A stretch of DNA of 36,500 nt from Pseudolabrys sp. (GCA_030684935.1 JAUXXH010000017.1:1-36500), one strand, 5' to 3'; positions 23,456 through 33,039 are shown, counted from the stretch's first letter. Numbers and translations are program-made. Notes: a model not told the origin generated them from the sequence alone.

Positions 23456-24155
23456 CGCGCTTCACCGCCGCCCGATGCTTGCCGCCGCACACGGCGCCCG
23501 GCATTGCACGGTCACGGCGGCCGCACTGCTGGTGGTGCTCTGCGGCCAGGCGCAGGCCGCGGACATGCCGGACGAAACGTTTCTGCGCGGTTCTTATACG
23601 ACGGAGCGGTCGACCGGCGAGGTGCGCTGGGACGGCATTATGCTCGGCGGGCATGTCGGCTATTCCAACCTGAGCACCGACTTTTTCGACAGAACCGTGG
23701 AAGTCACGACCAACAGCAAGTCCTACGGCGGGTTCATCGGCTACAACATCCAGTTGGACGAACTCGTCCTGGGATTCGACGTCGGCTATAACCGGTTGTC
23801 CGGTATGCAGACGACGGCCGACGGCTTGGGCGGTGTTTTGTCGTCGTCGCTGACGCTCACCGACTATGCGACCTTCCGCGGCCGTGCCGGCTACGCCTTC
23901 GGCCAGTTCCTGCCTTATGCCTTCCTCGGCGCGGCGGTCGGCCGCATGAATTATTTGAATGTCCGCGCGGGCACCGTGACCGACAGCCGCGACAACGCGT
24001 ATTCCGGCGGCTTTGTCGCCGGCCTCGGCCTCGACGTGGCGCTGATGCCGAACGTGTTCCTGCGCGGCGAGTGGGAATTCGTCGCGTTCTCGACAGTCGG
24101 CAGCACCAGAAGCAGCCTGAACACCGGCCGCGTCGGCGTTGGGTTGAAGTTCTAG
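23433..24155 (+). CDS. Outer-membrane beta-barrel protein
   Basis: The start at 23433 (MTFTSRDSALHRRPM) has GGAG 6 nt before it and overlaps the upstream gene by 23 bp, which suggests translational coupling. The 240-residue product has a signal segment (about residues 15-40, ALLVVLCGQAQA) and barrel strands DGIMLGGHVGYSNLSTDF, KSYGGFIGYNIQLDELVLGFDVGYNRL, YATFRGRAGYAFGQFLPYAFLGAAVGRMNY, SGGFVAGLGLDVALMPNVFLRGEWEFVAF and NTGRVGVGLKF. The long N-terminal stretch before the hydrophobic core is unusual; a start at 23475 (MLAAAHGARH) is an alternative. Confidence 0.88.
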   Translation: MTFTSRDSALHRRPMLAAAHGARHCTVTAAALLVVLCGQAQAADMPDETFLRGSYTTERSTGEVRWDGIMLGGHVGYSNLSTDFFDRTVEVTTNSKSYGGFIGYNIQLDELVLGFDVGYNRLSGMQTTADGLGGVLSSSLTLTDYATFRGRAGYAFGQFLPYAFLGAAVGRMNYLNVRAGTVTDSRDNAYSGGFVAGLGLDVALMPNVFLRGEWEFVAFSTVGSTRSSLNTGRVGVGLKF

Positions 24156-24163
24156 CCCTCTCT

Positions 24164-24318
24164 GTCATGGGCGGGCTTGACCCGCGCATCCATGATGAAG
24201 CGCAACGCGGCAAAGCCTTTCCGTACGGTCGGAACCAGCCGAACTGCGCCATGGATGGCCGGGTCAAGTGTCACGGCCGGGCCGGCCGAAGGCCGGACCC
24301 GGTTGCCCGGCCATGACG
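24164..24318. repeat. Dispersed repeat, family C copy 1
   Basis: GTCATGGGCGGGCTTGACCCGCGCATCCATGATGAAGCGCAACGCGGC..., then CCATGGATGGCCGGGTCAAG..., ending CCCGGCCATGACG. It matches the copies at 27987-28103 and 33157-33272, with an extra 40-bp GGCCGGGCCGGCC insert. It fills much of the 300-bp gap before serC. Confidence 0.85.
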
Positions 24319-24370
24319 AACGGAGAGGGCGGTATGCAAACCGACCCTCCTCATCCCTTAGGCCAACACC

Positions 24371-24456
24371 GCGCCGGTTGACGGCGCCTGCCAACAGGAC
24401 TATCCCCGCCAGTGGGACACCTCTCCCCAACGAGAGGCTGCTATCTGGAAGGATAG
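24371..24456 (+). promoter_or_regulatory. Structured serC leader, candidate serC RNA motif
   Basis: Four short hairpins follow each other up to the start codon: GCGCCG/CGGCGC (24371-24387), TCCC/GGGA (24403-24417), CCTCTC/GAGAGG with loop CCCAAC (24420-24437), and CTATC/GATAG (24441-24456), whose loop holds the ribosome site GGAAGG. The alphaproteobacterial serC RNA motif described before is located at this place. The last hairpin could hide the ribosome site. Motif identity is from memory. Confidence 0.6.
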
Positions 24457-25632
24457 ATGATGACAGCGACTACACCCGGCATGCGGCCGGCAGTTCCGCA
24501 TTTTTCGTCCGGCCCCTGCGCCAAGCGCCCCGGCTGGACCCTCCAAGCCCTCAAAGACGCCGCGTTGGGACGTTCGCACCGCGCCAAGGTCGGCAAGGTG
24601 AAGCTCAAGCGCGCCATCGACCTGACGCGCGAGATTCTCGAAGTTCCCGTCGATTACCGCATCGGCATCGTGCCGGCGTCGGATACCGGCGCGGTCGAGA
24701 TGGCAATGTGGTCGATGCTCGGCGCGCGGCCCGTCACCATGATCGCCTGGGAATCGTTCGGCGAAGGTTGGGTCAGCGACGTCCAGAAAGAGCTGAAGCT
24801 AAAGGACGTCACGGTGCTGAAGGCGCCCTATGGCGATCTGCCGGATCTCAGCAAAGTCGATTTCAAAACCGACGTGGTGTTCACCTGGAACGGCACCACC
24901 TCGGGCGTGCGCGTGCCGAACGGCGACTGGATCGCCGCGGACCGCGAAGGCCTCACCATCTGCGACGCCACCTCGGCGGCGTTCGCGCAGAAGCTCGACT
25001 GGGACAAGCTCGATGTTGTCACCTTCTCCTGGCAGAAGGCGCTCGGCGGCGAGGCCGCGCACGGCATGATCATTCTCAGCCCGCGCGCGGTGGCGCGGCT
25101 GGAAAGCCACACACCGGCCTGGCCGCTGCCCAAGATCTTCCGCATGACCAAAGGCGGCAAGATCAACGAAGGCATCTTTGTCGGCGAGACGATCAACACG
25201 CCGTCGATGCTGTGCGTCGAGGACTATCTCGACACGCTCGACTGGGCGAAGTCGGTCGGCGGCCTCAAGGCCACCATCGCGCGCTCCGACGCCAACGCCA
25301 AAGCGATCGCCGACTGGGTGGCCAAGACGCCATGGGTCGATCATCTCGCCAACAAGGCCGATGAGCGTTCCAACACCTCGGTGTGCCTGAAGGTGGTCGA
25401 TGCGGCGGTGACGAGCCTGTCCGGCGACGACCAGGCGGCTTTCGCCAAGACGCTGGCCGGTCTGCTCGAGAAGGAAGGCGTCGCCTACGACATCGCCTAT
25501 TACCGCGATGCGCCGCCGGGCCTGCGCATCTGGTGCGGCGCCACCATCGAGACCAGCGACGTCAAGGCGCTGCTGCCGTGGCTCGACTGGGCTTTCGCTC
25601 AGGCCAAGGCGGCGCTGCCGAAGGCGGCTTGA
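24457..25632 (+). CDS. serC: Phosphoserine aminotransferase
   Basis: SerC (EC 2.6.1.52) converts 3-phosphohydroxypyruvate and glutamate to phosphoserine in serine synthesis. The 391-residue protein resembles the alphaproteobacterial long form. The N-terminal part reads [12 protein letters not shown], the PLP-binding Asp is D170 in ICDATSAAF, and the PLP lysine is K194 in [22 protein letters not shown] near 75-85 and NGTTSGVR near 145-152 contact cofactor and substrate. Its leader carries hairpins with the ribosome site inside one loop. serA follows in the same direction, with a mirror repeat between, so the two steps of the pathway are encoded together but perhaps not co-transcribed fully. 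Confidence 0.97.
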   Translation: MMTATTPGMRPAVPHFSSGPCAKRPGWTLQALKDAALGRSHRAKVGKVKLKRAIDLTREILEVPVDYRIGIVPASDTGAVEMAMWSMLGARPVTMIAWESFGEGWVSDVQKELKLKDVTVLKAPYGDLPDLSKVDFKTDVVFTWNGTTSGVRVPNGDWIAADREGLTICDATSAAFAQKLDWDKLDVVTFSWQKALGGEAAHGMIILSPRAVARLESHTPAWPLPKIFRMTKGGKINEGIFVGETINTPSMLCVEDYLDTLDWAKSVGGLKATIARSDANAKAIADWVAKTPWVDHLANKADERSNTSVCLKVVDAAVTSLSGDDQAAFAKTLAGLLEKEGVAYDIAYYRDAPPGLRIWCGATIETSDVKALLPWLDWAFAQAKAALPKAA

Positions 25633-25642
25633 ACTTTCTTTA

Positions 25643-25790
25643 CCCTCCCCTGAAGGGGGAGGGTCGACGCGCGCAGCGCGTCGGGGTGGGGTGATCTTGT
25701 CGTCACCCAATCATCGCCGACGCGCTCAACATTTCCCGACTTTCACCCCACCCCGGCGCGTTGCGCCGACCCTCCCCCTCCAGGGGAGGG
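25643..25790. repeat. Mirror-image repeat, family B full unit
   Basis: CCCTCCCCTGAAGGGGGAGGGTCGACGCGCGCAGCGCGTCGGGGTGGGGTGA is opposed by TTCACCCCACCCCGGCGCGTTGCGCCGACCCTCCCCCTCCAGGGGAGGG. The right arm ends 16 bp before the serA start, so the serA ribosome site (GGAAGAA) lies immediately after the repeat. Confidence 0.88.
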
Positions 25791-25806
25791 TGAAGGAAGA
25801 AACACC

Positions 25807-27390
25807 ATGCCCAAAGTTCTCATCTCCGACGCTCTGTCCCCCGCCGCCGTGCAGATCTTCAAGGATCGCGGCATCGAGGTCGATTTCCAGCCCAAGCTCG
25901 GCGCCGACAAGGAAAAGCTTGCCGAGATCATCGGCAATTATGACGGCCTCGCCATCCGCTCGGCCACCAAGGTGACCGCCAAGACGCTGGAGAAGGCGAA
26001 GAACCTGAAGGTGATCGGGCGGGCCGGCATCGGCGTCGACAATGTCGACATTCCGGCCGCCACCGGCCGCGGCATCATCGTCATGAACACGCCGTTCGGC
26101 AATTCGATCACCACCGCCGAGCACGCCATCACCATGATGCTGGCGCTGGCGCGGCAGATCCCGCAGGCCGACGCCTCGACCCAGGCCGGCAAGTGGGAGA
26201 AGAACCGCTTCATGGGCGTGGAGATTACGGCCAAGACGCTGGGCATCATCGGCTGCGGCAATATCGGCTCGATCGTGGCCGACCGCGCCATCGGCCTGCG
26301 CATGAAGGTGATCGCCTACGATCCGTTTTTGTCGGCCGAACGCGCGGTCGATCTCGGCGTCGAGAAGGTCGAACTGGACGAGCTGTTCAGGCGCTCGGAC
26401 TTCATCACGCTGCACACGCCGCTGACCGACAAGACCCGCAACATCATCGACGCCGCCGCGCTGGCGATGATGAAGCCGTCGGTGCGCATCATCAATTGCG
26501 CGCGCGGCGGGCTGGTCGACGAGGTGGCGCTGCGCGCGGCGCTCGACGCCGGCAAGGTCGCCGGCGCGGCCTTCGACGTCTTCGTCACCGAGCCCGCCAC
26601 CGAGAACGTGCTGTTCGGCCATCCCAACGTGGTGTCGACGCCGCATCTCGGCGCCGCCACCACGGAAGCGCAGGAGAATGTCGCGCTGCAGGTCGCCGAG
26701 CAAATGTCGGATTACCTGCTGCGCGGCGCGATCTCCAACGCCGTCAACTTCCCGTCGATCACGGCGGAAGAAGCGCCGCGGCTCAAGCCCTTCATCGCGC
26801 TGGCCGAGAAGCTCGGCTCGTTCGCCGGACAACTGACCGAAAGCGGCATCACCAAGGTCTGCATCGCCTATGAGGGCGCGGTGGCGCAGATGAACACGCG
26901 GGCGCTGACCTCGGCGGCGCTCGCCGGCCTGCTGCGGCCGATGCTGGGCGACGTCAACGTGGTGTCGGCGCCGGTGGTGGCCAAGGAGCGCGGCATCGTC
27001 GTCGAGGAGACAACACGTGAAATGGCCGGCGACTATGAGAGCCTCATCACCCTGACGGTGGTGACGGAAAAGCAGACCCGCGCGGTGTCCGGCACGGTGT
27101 TCGCGGACGGGCGGCCGCGCATCGTCAACATCAAGGGTATCCGCATGGACGCCGAGTTCGCGCCATCGATGGTCTACATCACCAACCTCGACAAGCCGGG
27201 CTTCATCGGCCGCTTCTCGTCGACTTTGGGCGAGGCCGGCATCAACATCGCGACCTTCCACGTCGGCCGCGAGGCGCCGGGCGGTTCGGCGGTGGCGCTG
27301 ATCGAGATCGACGGCGAACTGGCCGACGATGTGCTGGAGAAGGTGCGGGCGCTGCCGCAGGTGCAGCAGGCCAAGCGGCTGCATTTCTGA
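25807..27390 (+). CDS. serA: D-3-phosphoglycerate dehydrogenase
   Basis: SerA (EC 1.1.1.95) oxidises 3-phosphoglycerate to 3-phosphohydroxypyruvate, the first serine-pathway step. The 527 residues fit the long form. The NAD fold has GxGxxG in GIIGCGNIGS (G149, G151, G154). Catalytic residues are R233 (INCARGG), E262 (VTEPA) and H280 (TPHLGAAT). Residues about 320-450 form the allosteric substrate-binding domain, and 455-527 an ACT domain (YITNLDKPGFIGRFSSTLGEAGINIATFHVGRE), where serine feedback is expected. Codon use is normal for the genome. Confidence 0.98.
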   Translation: MPKVLISDALSPAAVQIFKDRGIEVDFQPKLGADKEKLAEIIGNYDGLAIRSATKVTAKTLEKAKNLKVIGRAGIGVDNVDIPAATGRGIIVMNTPFGNSITTAEHAITMMLALARQIPQADASTQAGKWEKNRFMGVEITAKTLGIIGCGNIGSIVADRAIGLRMKVIAYDPFLSAERAVDLGVEKVELDELFRRSDFITLHTPLTDKTRNIIDAAALAMMKPSVRIINCARGGLVDEVALRAALDAGKVAGAAFDVFVTEPATENVLFGHPNVVSTPHLGAATTEAQENVALQVAEQMSDYLLRGAISNAVNFPSITAEEAPRLKPFIALAEKLGSFAGQLTESGITKVCIAYEGAVAQMNTRALTSAALAGLLRPMLGDVNVVSAPVVAKERGIVVEETTREMAGDYESLITLTVVTEKQTRAVSGTVFADGRPRIVNIKGIRMDAEFAPSMVYITNLDKPGFIGRFSSTLGEAGINIATFHVGREAPGGSAVALIEIDGELADDVLEKVRALPQVQQAKRLHF

Positions 27391-27409
27391 AGCTTCGTTG
27401 CGTTGCCCG

Positions 27410-27443
27410 GCGCCGCTTCATTCCGGCGCCGGGGCGGGGTATA
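27410..27443. repeat. 34-bp direct repeat, left copy, in front of the HicA module
   Basis: A 34-bp string with two GGCGCC boxes around CGCTTCATTC, then a G-rich run and TATA, recurs at 27904-27937 with 31 of 34 identical bases. The two copies bracket the toxin-antitoxin genes. The final TATAGT (27440-27445) of this copy is a good -10 box. Confidence 0.8.
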
Positions 27444-27445
27444 GT
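27440..27445 (+). promoter_or_regulatory. Predicted -10 box of the DUF1902/hicA module
   Basis: TATAGT at 27440-27445 gives a start of transcription near 27452, just before the AGGAG ribosome site at 27460-27464. The -35 region (TTCATT at 27417-27422, 17 bp spacing) is weak. The box is the end of the 34-bp direct repeat. Confidence 0.4.
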
Positions 27446-27470
27446 AGGCTTGTCCATTCAGGAGCGCGCT

Positions 27471-27701
27471 TTGGCCAAGCCGATCATCGTTCACGCCGAT
27501 TGGGATCCCGAGGCGGCGGTCTGGGTGGCGACCACCCCGGACCTGCGCGGGCTGGTGACCGAGGCGGAGTCGATCGAAGCCTTGCGCGCCAAGCTGCCGG
27601 GCATGATCCTCGATCTGCTGGAGGACAGCGGCGTCTCCGATCTTCCGGCGTCGATTGAAATCGTCGCGCGCTCCAGCGACCGGCTGACCGCGGCTGAATA
27701 G
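27471..27701 (+). CDS. DUF1902 (HicB-like) antitoxin
   Basis: The TTG start at 27471 is chosen because AGGAG lies 6 nt upstream; no ATG exists in the frame before the conserved part. The 76-residue product begins KPIIVHADWDPEAAVWVATTPDLRGLVTEAESIEALRAKLPGMILDLLED, the partial RNase H-like HicB fold of the DUF1902 family, where VWVATTPDLRGLVTE is the hallmark. It would bind and block the HicA toxin encoded 2 bp downstream. The order antitoxin-toxin is the reverse of classic hicAB. A longer start (TTG at 27450) would include the ribosome site. Confidence 0.85.
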   Translation: MAKPIIVHADWDPEAAVWVATTPDLRGLVTEAESIEALRAKLPGMILDLLEDSGVSDLPASIEIVARSSDRLTAAE

Positions 27702-27703
27702 CC

Positions 27704-27898
27704 ATGGCCGACTATTACCGCGACGTCATTCGGCTGTTGCGGGATGCGGGCTTCGAATTCAGACGACAGGGCCGCGGCGACCACGAAATGTGGTGGCATC
27801 CCAAGACCGGGATCAGCGTTGTGGTGGACCGCAAGCTGCGATCACGCTTTACCGCCAACGGAATATTGAAAGAAGCAGGATTGCCGAAGTCGCTTTAG
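27704..27898 (+). CDS. hicA: HicA-family mRNA interferase toxin
   Basis: The 64-residue protein has the double-stranded RNA-binding-like HicA fold. Conserved are DVIRLLRDAGFEFRRQGRGDHEMWWHP (residues 7-33), with the catalytic histidine in GDHEMW (H27), and the end RSRFTANGILKEAGL, the typical C-terminal helix (GTLRSILRQAGL in relatives). HicA cleaves mRNA and halts growth until HicB is restored. It follows the DUF1902 gene with a 2-bp gap, so they form one unit. Both genes look intact. Confidence 0.92.
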   Translation: MADYYRDVIRLLRDAGFEFRRQGRGDHEMWWHPKTGISVVVDRKLRSRFTANGILKEAGLPKSL

Positions 27899-27903
27899 CG
27901 ACT

Positions 27904-27937
27904 GCGCCGCTTCATTCAGGCGCCGGGCAGGGGTATA
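27904..27937. repeat. 34-bp direct repeat, right copy, after the HicA module
   Basis: This matches 27410-27443 at 31 of 34 bases and lies 6 bp after the hicA stop. Its TATAAG could also act as a -10 box but no gene follows at a proper distance. Confidence 0.8.
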
Positions 27938-27986
27938 AGCGGTTTAATCGGTAGCGAACGGGCATGGAGGCGGCGCGTCATACTCC

Positions 27987-28103
27987 GTCATGCGCGGGCG
28001 TGACCAGCGCATCCATGAATGAAGTGCGACGGCGCAGATGCTTTCGTAAGACCTGGTACGACGCGCGGCCTCATGGATGGCCGGGTCAAGCCCGGCCATG
28101 ACG
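27987..28103. repeat. Dispersed repeat, family C copy 2
   Basis: GTCATGCGCGGGCGTGACCAGCGCATCCATGAATGAAGTGCGACGGCGCAG...ATGCTTTCGTAAG...GGCCTCATGGATGGCCGGGTCAAGCCCGGCCATGAC. It shares order and end sequences with the copies at 24164 and 33157 and occupies much of the 346-bp gap before phaC. Confidence 0.85.
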
Positions 28104-28160
28104 AAAGCCACCGTCTGCATTGACTGGGGCCACCTGCGCGGGGACGACAGCAGACGGTGT

Positions 28161-28195
28161 AACGCCAAAAACACCCACACCCGTTTGGCGTTTTT
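28161..28195 (+). terminator. Predicted intrinsic terminator before phaC
   Basis: AACGCCAAA (28161-28169) pairs with TTTGGCGTT (28184-28192), a 9-bp perfect stem with a 14-nt loop, and runs into TTTTT at 28191-28195. It would stop readthrough from the hicA side. Confidence 0.6.
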
Positions 28196-28206
28196 GACCT
28201 AGGTCA
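28195..28206. promoter_or_regulatory. Perfect palindrome in the phaC promoter region
   Basis: TGACCTAGGTCA is a perfect 12-bp palindrome 38 bp before the phaC start. It could be an operator site. No factor is known to me for it. Confidence 0.4.
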
Positions 28207-28244
28207 CAAGACGGCCATGACGGCCGCGCTAGGGTCTGTGTGAC

Positions 28245-30044
28245 ATGGACAAACCGCTCCCGCCGACCGCCGTTGAGCCTGTCGCGCCTGAGCCCGGCCA
28301 AATGCCGGCGCCGGACCGGCGCGATGCCTATGCCATCACCGCCCTGGGCGACATCATCGACCGCTCGCAACATGCCGCCATCGCACGGATGACCATGGGG
28401 CTGTCGCCGGCCGCGCTGCTGGAGGCCTATATGGACTGGGCGATCCATCTGGCCAGTCAGCCCGGCAAGCGCCTGCAACTGTTCGAGAAGGCGGTGCGCA
28501 AATCGACGCGCCTGATGCAATACGCAACCGGCCGCGCGCTCAGGGGTGCGCAAGGCGGGCAATGCATTACGCCGCTGCCGCAGGATTACCGGTTCAAGGG
28601 CGACGACTGGCAGAAATGGCCGTTCAACGTCATGTACCAGTCCTTCCTGCTCAACCAGCAATGGTGGCACAACGCCACCACCGGCCTGCGCGGAGTCAGC
28701 AAGCAGCATGAGGCGATGGTCGAGTTCATGTCGCGGCAGGCGCTCGACATGGTCTCGCCGTCCAATTTTCTGTTCACCAACCCGGAGGTCATGCGCAAGA
28801 CGGTCGAGACCGGCGGGCGCAATCTCATCGCCGGCTTGCAGAACATGGTGGAGGACTGGGAGCGCAAGCAGAGCGGCGGCAAGCCGGTCGGCACCGAGAA
28901 CTTCGTTGTCGGCCGCGATGTGGCGGTCACGCCGGGCAAGGTCGTCTACCGCAACCGGCTCATCGAACTGATCCAGTACGCGCCGGCCACGGCGCAGGTG
29001 CGGCCCGAGCCGGTGCTGATCGTGCCGGCCTGGATCATGAAGTACTATATTCTCGATCTGTCGCCGCACAATTCGATGGTGAAGTATCTCACCGAGCAGG
29101 GTTTCACCGTCTACATGGTGTCCTGGAAAAATCCGGACGAGAACGACCGCGACCTCGCCATGGAGGATTACCGCCAGCTCGGCATCATGGCGGCGCTCGA
29201 CCGGATCGGCGAGATCGAACCCGGCCGCAAAGTCCACGCCGTCGGCTATTGCCTGGGCGGCACGCTGATGTCGATCGCGGCGGCGGCGATGGCCCGCGAC
29301 CATGACGACCGCTTCCAGACGCTGACTCTGCTGGCGGCGCAGACCGATTTCACCGAAGCCGGCGAACTGATGCTGTTCATCAGCGAAAGCCAGCTCGCCT
29401 TCCTCGAAGACATGATGTGGGAGCAGGGCTTCCTCGACACCACGCAGATGGCCGGCGCCTTCCAGATGCTGCGCTCGAACGATCTGGTCTGGTCGTATCT
29501 GACGCGCAGCTATCTCATGGGCGAGCGCGAGCCGATGACGGACATGATGGCGTGGAACGCCGACGCGACGCGCATGCCCTACCGCATGCACAGCGACTAT
29601 CTGCGCAAGCTGTTTCTCAACAACGATCTCGCCGAGGGCCGCTATGTCGTCGGCGACAGGCCGGTCTCGCTCACCGATATCCGGGTGCCGGTGTTCGCCG
29701 TCGGCACCCAGCGCGATCACGTCGCGCCGTGGCGCTCGACCTACAAGATCCACCGGCTGACCGAAACGGAAGTCACCTATTTGCTCACGACCGGCGGTCA
29801 CAACGCCGGCATCGTCTCCGAGCCCAACCATCGCCGCCGCAGCTATCAGGTCACCGAGACGGTGGCCGATGCGACGCATGTCGACGCCGAAACCTGGGCC
29901 GCCACGGCGCCGCGCAAGGATGGCTCGTGGTGGCCGGAATGGAGCGCCTGGCTCGCGGCCCGTTCCGGCGCCTGGGTGCCGCCGCCGGTCAGCGGCAATC
30001 GCGCGCTCGATGAAGCGCCGGGACGCTATGTGCTGGAACGGTAA
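28245..30044 (+). CDS. phaC: Class I polyhydroxyalkanoate synthase
   Basis: PhaC polymerises (R)-3-hydroxyacyl-CoA into storage polyester at granule surfaces. The 599-residue length is typical of class I enzymes. The lipase-like box has the nucleophile C336 in GYCLGG; D491 (QRDHVAPW) and H519 (GGHNAGI) complete the catalytic triad. The N-terminal domain (1-200) contains YQSFLLNQQWWHNAT and the PSNFLFTNPEVMRKTVETGG motif. The upstream gap ends with a palindrome TGACCTAGGTCA. No phaA, phaB or phaR is adjacent. Confidence 0.97.
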   Translation: MDKPLPPTAVEPVAPEPGQMPAPDRRDAYAITALGDIIDRSQHAAIARMTMGLSPAALLEAYMDWAIHLASQPGKRLQLFEKAVRKSTRLMQYATGRALRGAQGGQCITPLPQDYRFKGDDWQKWPFNVMYQSFLLNQQWWHNATTGLRGVSKQHEAMVEFMSRQALDMVSPSNFLFTNPEVMRKTVETGGRNLIAGLQNMVEDWERKQSGGKPVGTENFVVGRDVAVTPGKVVYRNRLIELIQYAPATAQVRPEPVLIVPAWIMKYYILDLSPHNSMVKYLTEQGFTVYMVSWKNPDENDRDLAMEDYRQLGIMAALDRIGEIEPGRKVHAVGYCLGGTLMSIAAAAMARDHDDRFQTLTLLAAQTDFTEAGELMLFISESQLAFLEDMMWEQGFLDTTQMAGAFQMLRSNDLVWSYLTRSYLMGEREPMTDMMAWNADATRMPYRMHSDYLRKLFLNNDLAEGRYVVGDRPVSLTDIRVPVFAVGTQRDHVAPWRSTYKIHRLTETEVTYLLTTGGHNAGIVSEPNHRRRSYQVTETVADATHVDAETWAATAPRKDGSWWPEWSAWLAARSGAWVPPPVSGNRALDEAPGRYVLER

Positions 30045-30095
30045 CCCGCGCGCACCGGCACGACCGGTTTAGCCTGTTGAAAAATCAAGCGAAAA

Positions 30096-30123
30096 GGCCC
30101 GGGACGGCGGCGTCCCGCGGGCC
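30096..30123 (+). terminator. Possible terminator hairpin after phaC
   Basis: GGCCCGGGACG and CGTCCCGCGGGCC pair with a 2-nt bulge around GCGG. Only a weak T stretch (GGTTTG) follows, so termination is uncertain. Confidence 0.45.
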
Positions 30124-30226
30124 GGTTTGCCTTGCCTCAGGGCCCTGCTTCCTTTAACGGAAGGTGGACCTGCCCGGACCCGTCCGGCGCCAGAGTCCGT
30201 ATAACTGGCGCTAGGAACATTGAGCG

Positions 30227-31516
<1,290 letters not shown>

Positions 31517-31551
31517 TGGATCGAACCGCAGGCAGGATGCGTTGAAGTTGA

Positions 31552-33033
31552 ATGGCTGACTATTTTCCCCTGATCGCCCGCGCCGTCGCCGGCCTGGACA
31601 AGAATACCGGCGAGAACCGCCGCGCGCTGTACGATCGCGCGCGCACGGCACTGGTCAATCAGCTGCGCGGGGTCGAACCGGCGCTGGACGAATCCGACAT
31701 CACCCGCGAACGGCTGGCGCTGGAGGAGGCGATCCGCCGCCTGGAGGCGGACGCCTCGAAGCGGCCGCGCCCGGACGCCGAGGACGAGTCGAAGCCGGGG
31801 TCGCTGCGCGACCAGGGCCTGCGCGATTTCCGCGAAACCGTGGCCGAAGCCGAAGGCCTGGGCGAGGCCGCGGCCGAAGCCAACCGTTCGGCGCAGGCGA
31901 CCTATAACGCGGTGCCGGGCGACAAGCCGACGTCTTATTTCAGCGGCGAACAGGCCGAAGACCTGCGCGGCCCGGAGGCCGGCCAGGATACAGACAAAGA
32001 TTCCGATAAGGACACGGACCAGGACCGCGGCGATGAGCGCGGCCGGCCCGCCGGTGTTGCCGCGCCGCCGCCTTTCGTGGCGCCGCTGCGCGCCGGGATG
32101 CCGGATGACGGCGCGGCCCATGACGCTAACGATACGCCGGCGCGCGCGGCGTCCGACGGGTCGTGGCGCAACGCCTCGGCGTCCGCATCGGCGTTGCCGC
32201 CGGCGCCCGATGGCTTCGGCGACGATCTCGACGACGCCTATGCGCGGCCGCCGCGCGACTACGGCCGCATCATCAAGATCGCCGTGGTGCTGCTGCTGAT
32301 CGCCGGCGTGGCCGCCGCCGGCTACTGGCAGCGCGAGGCGATCTCGACGATGGTCGCCAGCCTGACCAGCCCAACGCCGGCCGAGCCGCCGCCGCAGCAG
32401 GCGGCGACTCCCGCCGGCACGCCGAAGATCACCGACCGCGTCAGTCCCTCCGGCGAAACGGGGCCTGCTTCCGCCACAGCGCCGGCTTCGGCGGTGGCGC
32501 AGAAGGTCGTGCTGTACGACGAGGACACCGCCGATCCGCAGGGCAAGCGCTATGTCGGCTCGGCCATCTGGCGGACCGAAACGGTGTCGCCGGGACCGGG
32601 CATGGCGCCTGAACTCGCAATCCGCGCCGACGTTGAAATTCCCGAGCGCCGCCTGCGCATGACCTGGTCGTTGCGCCGCAACACCGACAAGGCGCTGCCG
32701 GCCAGCCACACCATCGAAGTGATGTTCACGCTGCCGGCCGACTTCGACCAGGGCGGCATCGGCAATGTGCCGGGCGTGCTGATGAAGCAGAACGAACAGG
32801 CGCGCGGCGTGCCGCTGGCCGGTCTCGCCGTCAAGGTGACCAACGGCTATTTCCTGATCGGCCTGTCGGCGGTCGAGGTCGACGTACAGCGGAATATCCA
32901 GCTCCTGAAAGAGCGCGACTGGTTCGACATCCCGATCGCCTATGCCAGCGGCAAGCGCGCCATCATGGCGCTGGAAAAGGGCATCCCCGGCACGCGGGTG
33001 TTCGAGGAAGCCTTCCGCGCCTGGGGGCAGTAG
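31552..33033 (+). CDS. Hypothetical single-pass membrane protein
   Basis: The 493-residue product lies 35 bp behind purA. The N-terminal part (residues 1-70, FPLIARAVAGLDKNTGENRRALYDRARTALVNQL) is a helical module I recall from Rhizobiales proteins of this size. Residues 75-235 are charged and probably disordered, with an Asp/Lys run (DTDKDSDKDTDQD) near 145. One membrane segment lies near 239-258 (IIKIAVVLLLIAGVAAAGYW). After a Pro/Ala linker comes a folded periplasmic domain (about 320-490) rich in beta strands (AIWRTETVSPGPG, LRMTWSLRRN, HTIEVMFTLPADF, GYFLIGLSAVEVDVQRNIQLL). Function unknown. Coupling to purA is likely from spacing. Confidence 0.85.
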   Translation: MADYFPLIARAVAGLDKNTGENRRALYDRARTALVNQLRGVEPALDESDITRERLALEEAIRRLEADASKRPRPDAEDESKPGSLRDQGLRDFRETVAEAEGLGEAAAEANRSAQATYNAVPGDKPTSYFSGEQAEDLRGPEAGQDTDKDSDKDTDQDRGDERGRPAGVAAPPPFVAPLRAGMPDDGAAHDANDTPARAASDGSWRNASASASALPPAPDGFGDDLDDAYARPPRDYGRIIKIAVVLLLIAGVAAAGYWQREAISTMVASLTSPTPAEPPPQQAATPAGTPKITDRVSPSGETGPASATAPASAVAQKVVLYDEDTADPQGKRYVGSAIWRTETVSPGPGMAPELAIRADVEIPERRLRMTWSLRRNTDKALPASHTIEVMFTLPADFDQGGIGNVPGVLMKQNEQARGVPLAGLAVKVTNGYFLIGLSAVEVDVQRNIQLLKERDWFDIPIAYASGKRAIMALEKGIPGTRVFEEAFRAWGQ

Positions 33034-33039
33034 GGCTCA

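Noticed and set aside
25726..27384. Long open frame on the minus strand opposite serA
   Set aside because: It is antisense to the clear serA gene; the composition is rich in Arg, His and Ala as expected of a shadow frame in high-GC DNA, and no ribosome site is present.
28086..29879. 597-codon open frame opposite phaC
   Set aside because: It is antisense to phaC with no family resemblance and no initiation signal.
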